A DNA stretch of 64,000 nt from contig JBAYGT010000001.1 in NCBI GenBank assembly GCA_041666525.1, positions 124,001-188,000 of the forward strand. The letters are read 5' to 3'. Below the pieces are notes generated by a model. The model did no database searches. It was given only the letters and a program-made list of their open reading frames with translations, and was not told the DNA's origin. This stretch comes from JBAXTZ01 sp041666525. GTDB taxonomy: Bacteria; Bacillota; Negativicutes; JBAXTZ01. The position numbers and the translations under genes are program-made. Shown piece by piece: positions 61,115 to 64,000 of this stretch. Every line of letters begins with the position of its first letter. The first letter of the stretch is position 1.

Positions 61115-62374
61115 TTATTTATTCACTTGGTCGTCAGGATCAGTGATTATGCCTTTTTGCTTTAATATTTCTTTGTAATTCACCGAACGACTATGCGTAG
61201 TATGTGCCCACTCACGTTTGTTCCGATCCCAAAACCCGATAAACGCCAGCGGAATCCAGGTTAACATGAACACCGGATAGAGCGGTAAATATATCCAGGT
61301 ACGCCAACCGATGCGCATTCTTATAAGAATATATGCCATTATTGCATACTGAACGTATGTGAACATGCCCGTTATTGAAAGTGGCAAGAAATAGTGCAAA
61401 ATAAACGTGAATTGCACAGTAACATCATGCACCAACAAAAACAGTGTTGAAACAATTAAAAATAACGGTTGCAAAAGCGGCGTGATTCCCTCAACTATCC
61501 GAATATCGCGACGCTTAATCCCGTTTCTGATAAGCACCGGAATATATCTGGCGGCAACATCAAACTGCCCTTGAACCCATCGTTTACGTTGAACCCAACT
61601 TTGTTTGAAAGTCAGCGGTTTTTCATCATAAACTATCGCTTCATGCGCCCATGTAGTAGGAATCCCGATTGCCAACGCCTTCATGGTAAACTCCATGTCT
61701 TCTACCAGACAGGTAGCACCCCAGCCAAACTTTTTAAGCAAACCATAGGAAATACACATTCCTGTACCACCAAGAACACACGAAAGTCCCATATTATACT
61801 TCGCCAAATGCCAAACATGATTTACGACCCAAAACATCATCGCAAACGTCGCGGCAGTCCAGGAATCGTTGGGATTCTTGGCATCAATAAAGCCCTGAAT
61901 AATTTTTTCACCGCGCAACAAACGGTTATTCATTACTTTTAAAAAATCCGGATGCACAAGATTGTCGGCATCGAAAACACAAACTCCGTCATATTTTCGG
62001 TTGAGTGCGAACAATTTTTCAAGCAACCATTCCATCGCATAGCCTTTGCCGCGTTTTGCCTTATTGAACCGTTCAAACACCACCGCGCCGGCATTGCGCG
62101 CAACTTCAGCCGTATTGTCATTACAATTATCTGCAACTACATAAATATCTACAAGCTCACGCGGATAATTAAGCGCATAGCAATTCTCCACCAATTGTCC
62201 GATAACCGCTTCTTCATTGTGTGCAGCAACAATCAGTGCGAATCTGCTGCTCGGCACTTCAAAAACTCGTTCTTTCCTATGCCATAAACCAAAAAAACCA
62301 ACCAAAAAATAATACCACGTAAAAAATATTATAAATATTTGCAGCGGTATCATAATAATATCAAGCCAATGCAT
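61115..62374 (-). CDS. Processive family 2 glycosyltransferase
   Basis: A 419-residue membrane glycosyltransferase. One N-terminal helix precedes a GT-A catalytic domain with DAD (CVFDADNLVHP), the acceptor motif LVEDMEF and the processive QRKRWVQG; about four C-terminal helices follow. Such enzymes polymerise and export sugars such as cellulose- or hyaluronan-like chains, or extend lipid-linked sugars. The product is unknown. It directly follows pssA and psd with no gap. Confidence 0.9.
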   Translation of the reverse strand: MHWLDIIMIPLQIFIIFFTWYYFLVGFFGLWHRKERVFEVPSSRFALIVAAHNEEAVIGQLVENCYALNYPRELVDIYVVADNCNDNTAEVARNAGAVVFERFNKAKRGKGYAMEWLLEKLFALNRKYDGVCVFDADNLVHPDFLKVMNNRLLRGEKIIQGFIDAKNPNDSWTAATFAMMFWVVNHVWHLAKYNMGLSCVLGGTGMCISYGLLKKFGWGATCLVEDMEFTMKALAIGIPTTWAHEAIVYDEKPLTFKQSWVQRKRWVQGQFDVAARYIPVLIRNGIKRRDIRIVEGITPLLQPLFLIVSTLFLLVHDVTVQFTFILHYFLPLSITGMFTYVQYAIMAYILIRMRIGWRTWIYLPLYPVFMLTWIPLAFIGFWDRNKREWAHTTHSRSVNYKEILKQKGIITDPDDQVNK

Positions 62375-63055
62375 TTATCGTTTTGCCTTTCTAAAAATAA
62401 CCGAGTTGATCAGTCCGTACATTACAAATAACGCTACCAGCGCAAAAAATACTTTACCAAAACTGAAACAACCATTCAGCAAAGTCGCAACCGCAAGCAA
62501 ACCAGCGATAATCCAAGCCGTTTTTCCAAAATAATCACACTTGTTTTTGAAATCCGGATATTTTATCGAACTGACCATCAAAAATCCCATTAATAATATA
62601 TAAGAAATCACTCCATATAATTCCAGGCTGTGACCACTAAATACAAATGCTGCTATTGCAATTCCGCCACCCGGAATCGGCAGTCCTTGAAAATAGCCTT
62701 TTATTTCCGCTGTCGAAATATTGAAACGCGCCAATCTCCAAACACCGCACATTGTGTATACCGCACAAATTATCGCACCGTACCAACCCAGGCGGTGTAA
62801 ATCATATTGATATAGCAATATTGCCGGAGCTGCGCCAAAAGATACGGCATCGGACAATGAATCAAGTTGTTTGCCCATTTCACTGGCCACTTCAAAGAAT
62901 CGCGCTACTCTGCCATCCATTGCATCAGCAGCTACTGCAATAACTATAAACAGCGCCGCCAAAATAAAGTTGTGATTGATTGAAGCAACTACCGACAGCA
63001 TGCCGAACAAGCAATTACTCAAAGTAAACAAGTTAGGAATCATTGCTTTATTCAT
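62375..63055 (-). CDS. pssA: CDP-diacylglycerol-serine O-phosphatidyltransferase
   Basis: Makes phosphatidylserine from CDP-diacylglycerol and serine. The CDP-alcohol phosphotransferase motif DAMDGRVARFFEVASEMGKQ (D..DG..AR..G), continuing to LDSLSDAVSFG, is complete. About seven membrane helices, 226 residues. It overlaps psd by eight bases. Confidence 0.95.
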   Translation of the reverse strand: MNKAMIPNLFTLSNCLFGMLSVVASINHNFILAALFIVIAVAADAMDGRVARFFEVASEMGKQLDSLSDAVSFGAAPAILLYQYDLHRLGWYGAIICAVYTMCGVWRLARFNISTAEIKGYFQGLPIPGGGIAIAAFVFSGHSLELYGVISYILLMGFLMVSSIKYPDFKNKCDYFGKTAWIIAGLLAVATLLNGCFSFGKVFFALVALFVMYGLINSVIFRKAKR

Positions 63056-63695
63056 CGTTTCTCCTTATTATTCCGAGAACTGTCTCACCGCAGCGGACCT
63101 TATCGCCGGGTTTTACCATTACATCGACATTCATCGGCACAACAATTTCTGTGCACGAACCAAACTTTATCATTCCATAAGTGTCGCCTTTATTCAACTT
63201 CGCGCCAATCGTAACCCAAGAAACAATTCGCCGGGCAAGAATCCCGGCTATTTGTGAAACTAACACCTTGATTTCTTGATTTTCAATCCCGATAGTATGA
63301 CGTTCATTTTCCCAAGCCGCAAAAACTTTATATGCCGGCACAAATCGTCCCTGAACATATTCTTGAAATTTTATTTCACCAAAAATCGGTGCCCGGTTAA
63401 CGTGTACGTTGAACGGCGACAAAAATATCGTCACCTTTTTTCCCGGTGCGTCCAAGTACTCCGATTCAAAAATCTCCTCAACGCCCATAACCTTGCCTTC
63501 GGCCGGGCTGACAATAATGTTCGCCGCTTGAGGAATTACCCGCTTTGGATTACGAAAAAAATAAGCCATATAAATTGCTAATCCCATCGGAACTATCCAC
63601 AAAGGCAAACTAATATAACGATAGGCTAATCCAGCCAACACTAAAAAACACAAATAAAACGGTATTCCTTCACGTAAAAAATACTCTTTTCGCAT
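63048..63695 (-). CDS. psd: Phosphatidylserine decarboxylase (short form)
   Basis: Turns phosphatidylserine into phosphatidylethanolamine. Two N-terminal helices are followed by the decarboxylase domain with the self-cleavage site in KFGSCTEIV, whose serine becomes the pyruvoyl group. It has 215 residues, the short archaetidylserine-decarboxylase-like form. Psd and PssA together give an ethanolamine lipid pathway, common in diderms. Confidence 0.95.
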   Translation of the reverse strand: MRKEYFLREGIPFYLCFLVLAGLAYRYISLPLWIVPMGLAIYMAYFFRNPKRVIPQAANIIVSPAEGKVMGVEEIFESEYLDAPGKKVTIFLSPFNVHVNRAPIFGEIKFQEYVQGRFVPAYKVFAAWENERHTIGIENQEIKVLVSQIAGILARRIVSWVTIGAKLNKGDTYGMIKFGSCTEIVVPMNVDVMVKPGDKVRCGETVLGIIRRNDE

Positions 63696-63746
63696 CTATA
63701 CTATTCCTTTCAAAGCAGTGTGGTATTATATCACACATTTTGCCCA

Positions 63747-64000
63747 TTATCCATTTAACTTTGAAATCAATACCTTAAACGCAAACTTCGGTAAATTCAT
63801 CATTCGTATTATTCGCCACGGTTGCATAATTAATCGATATGCCCACTCAAGGTGAATACGCTGCATCCAGAGCGGAGCACGTTTTACAATTCCGGCCATT
63901 ACATCAAAAGTTCCGCCGACACCAATGCAAACCGGAACACCAAGCACTTGCAAATGTTCCTCCAACCAAAGTTCCTGCCGCGGCACGCCCAGTGCCACCA
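63747..64000 (-). CDS. WecG/TagA/CpsF-family glycosyltransferase, partial (5' end outside window)
   Basis: The C-terminal 83 residues or so of a WecG/TagA/CpsF (GT26) transferase, which adds N-acetylmannosamine-type sugars to undecaprenyl-linked GlcNAc. LGVPRQELWLEEH, IGVGGTFDVMAG and RAPLWMQRIHLEWAYRLIMQPWR-type segments are diagnostic. The gene continues past the right edge. It stops 51 bases before psd and fits the envelope-sugar theme of the GT2 gene. Confidence 0.9.
   Translation of the reverse strand, partial: VALGVPRQELWLEEHLQVLGVPVCIGVGGTFDVMAGIVKRAPLWMQRIHLEWAYRLIMQPWRIIRMMNLPKFAFKVLISKLNG

Noticed and set aside
63696..63746. GTGTG/CACAC palindrome around a TATAAT before psd
   Set aside because: No acceptable -35 at the right spacing and the pairing is imperfect; not strong enough to list as promoter or operator.
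1..64000. Search for CRISPR arrays, tRNA or rRNA genes, insertion sequences, toxin-antitoxin pairs and phage genes
   Set aside because: None was seen; gaps are short and hold only promoters, terminators and leaders.

Overview
The window reads as a chromosome segment of an anaerobic, amino-acid-fermenting, low-GC Firmicutes-type bacterium that probably has an outer membrane (a Negativicutes-like diderm). Firmicutes signals are FapR, RNase HIII, the acetate kinase/DUF177/L32/FapR/fab/rnc gene order, the TGS-domain uridine kinase and promoter-like sites of the sigma-H type. Diderm hints are a signal-peptide beta-barrel protein and the envelope genes at the right edge. Oxygen-defence genes (flavodiiron protein, superoxide reductase) and ferredoxin-dependent 2-oxoacid oxidation fit an anaerobe. 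No rRNA, tRNA, CRISPR array or insertion sequence was seen. Almost everything lies on the minus strand; the exceptions are a TetR regulator (1.2-1.8 kb) and a three-gene cassette (36.3-39.6 kb). No gene-free stretch exceeds about 210 bases.

Region by region: (1) 0-1.8 kb: partial coaX, a cyclase-family hydrolase and a divergent TetR regulator. (2) 1.8-15.2 kb: a complete lysine fermentation island: permease, CoA-transferase A/B, kal, kce, two kdd copies, kamA, a MaoC-type hydratase, kamB, kamC, kamD, kamE, then an outer-membrane barrel. (3) 15.4-18.9 kb: an orphan amino-acid binding protein, radA and a flavodiiron protein. (4) 19.0-31.4 kb: an MGH1-like glycosidase, a PdxA-family dehydrogenase, a lipid kinase, a 1094-residue zinc-finger/transmembrane/WD40 protein with a duplicated module, a TGS-uridine kinase, a Pit phosphate transporter with its DUF47 partner, and an aminotransferase. 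(5) 31.4-36.1 kb: aspartate kinase, superoxide reductase, SecF, SecD and an esterase. (6) 36.3-39.6 kb, plus strand: circularly permuted ATP-grasp, alpha-E and transglutaminase proteins behind a promoter and a leader terminator. (7) 39.7-46.7 kb: purA, purB, an FAD oxidoreductase, pepA, dut and a radical SAM protein. (8) 46.8-54.5 kb: rnc, fabF, acpP, fabG, fabD, a decayed 3' end of fabH, fapR, rpmF, DUF177, ackA and rnhC. (9) 54.6-57.7 kb: a branched-chain-type 2-oxoacid:ferredoxin oxidoreductase with PduL. (10) 57.7-64 kb: SAH/MTA deaminase, adenosylhomocysteinase, surE, a processive GT2 glycosyltransferase, pssA, psd and a partial WecG/TagA-type transferase.

The genes work together mainly in energy metabolism. 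Lysine is imported, isomerised twice, oxidised, cleaved with acetyl-CoA and deaminated to crotonyl-CoA; CoA transfer then frees butyrate. A 2-oxoacid oxidoreductase feeds acyl-CoA to PduL and acetate kinase for ATP. The most notable sequence observations are: two matching sigma-H-type promoters in the lysine island; a fabH stump that marks loss of plsX-fabH from the fab operon; a FapR-like operator at the fapR promoter; loss of all four zinc-ligand cysteines in KamA; a recent gene-conversion tract between the kdd copies; the double-module RING-like/WD40 membrane protein; and intrinsic terminators sitting between promoter and start codon of two operons.
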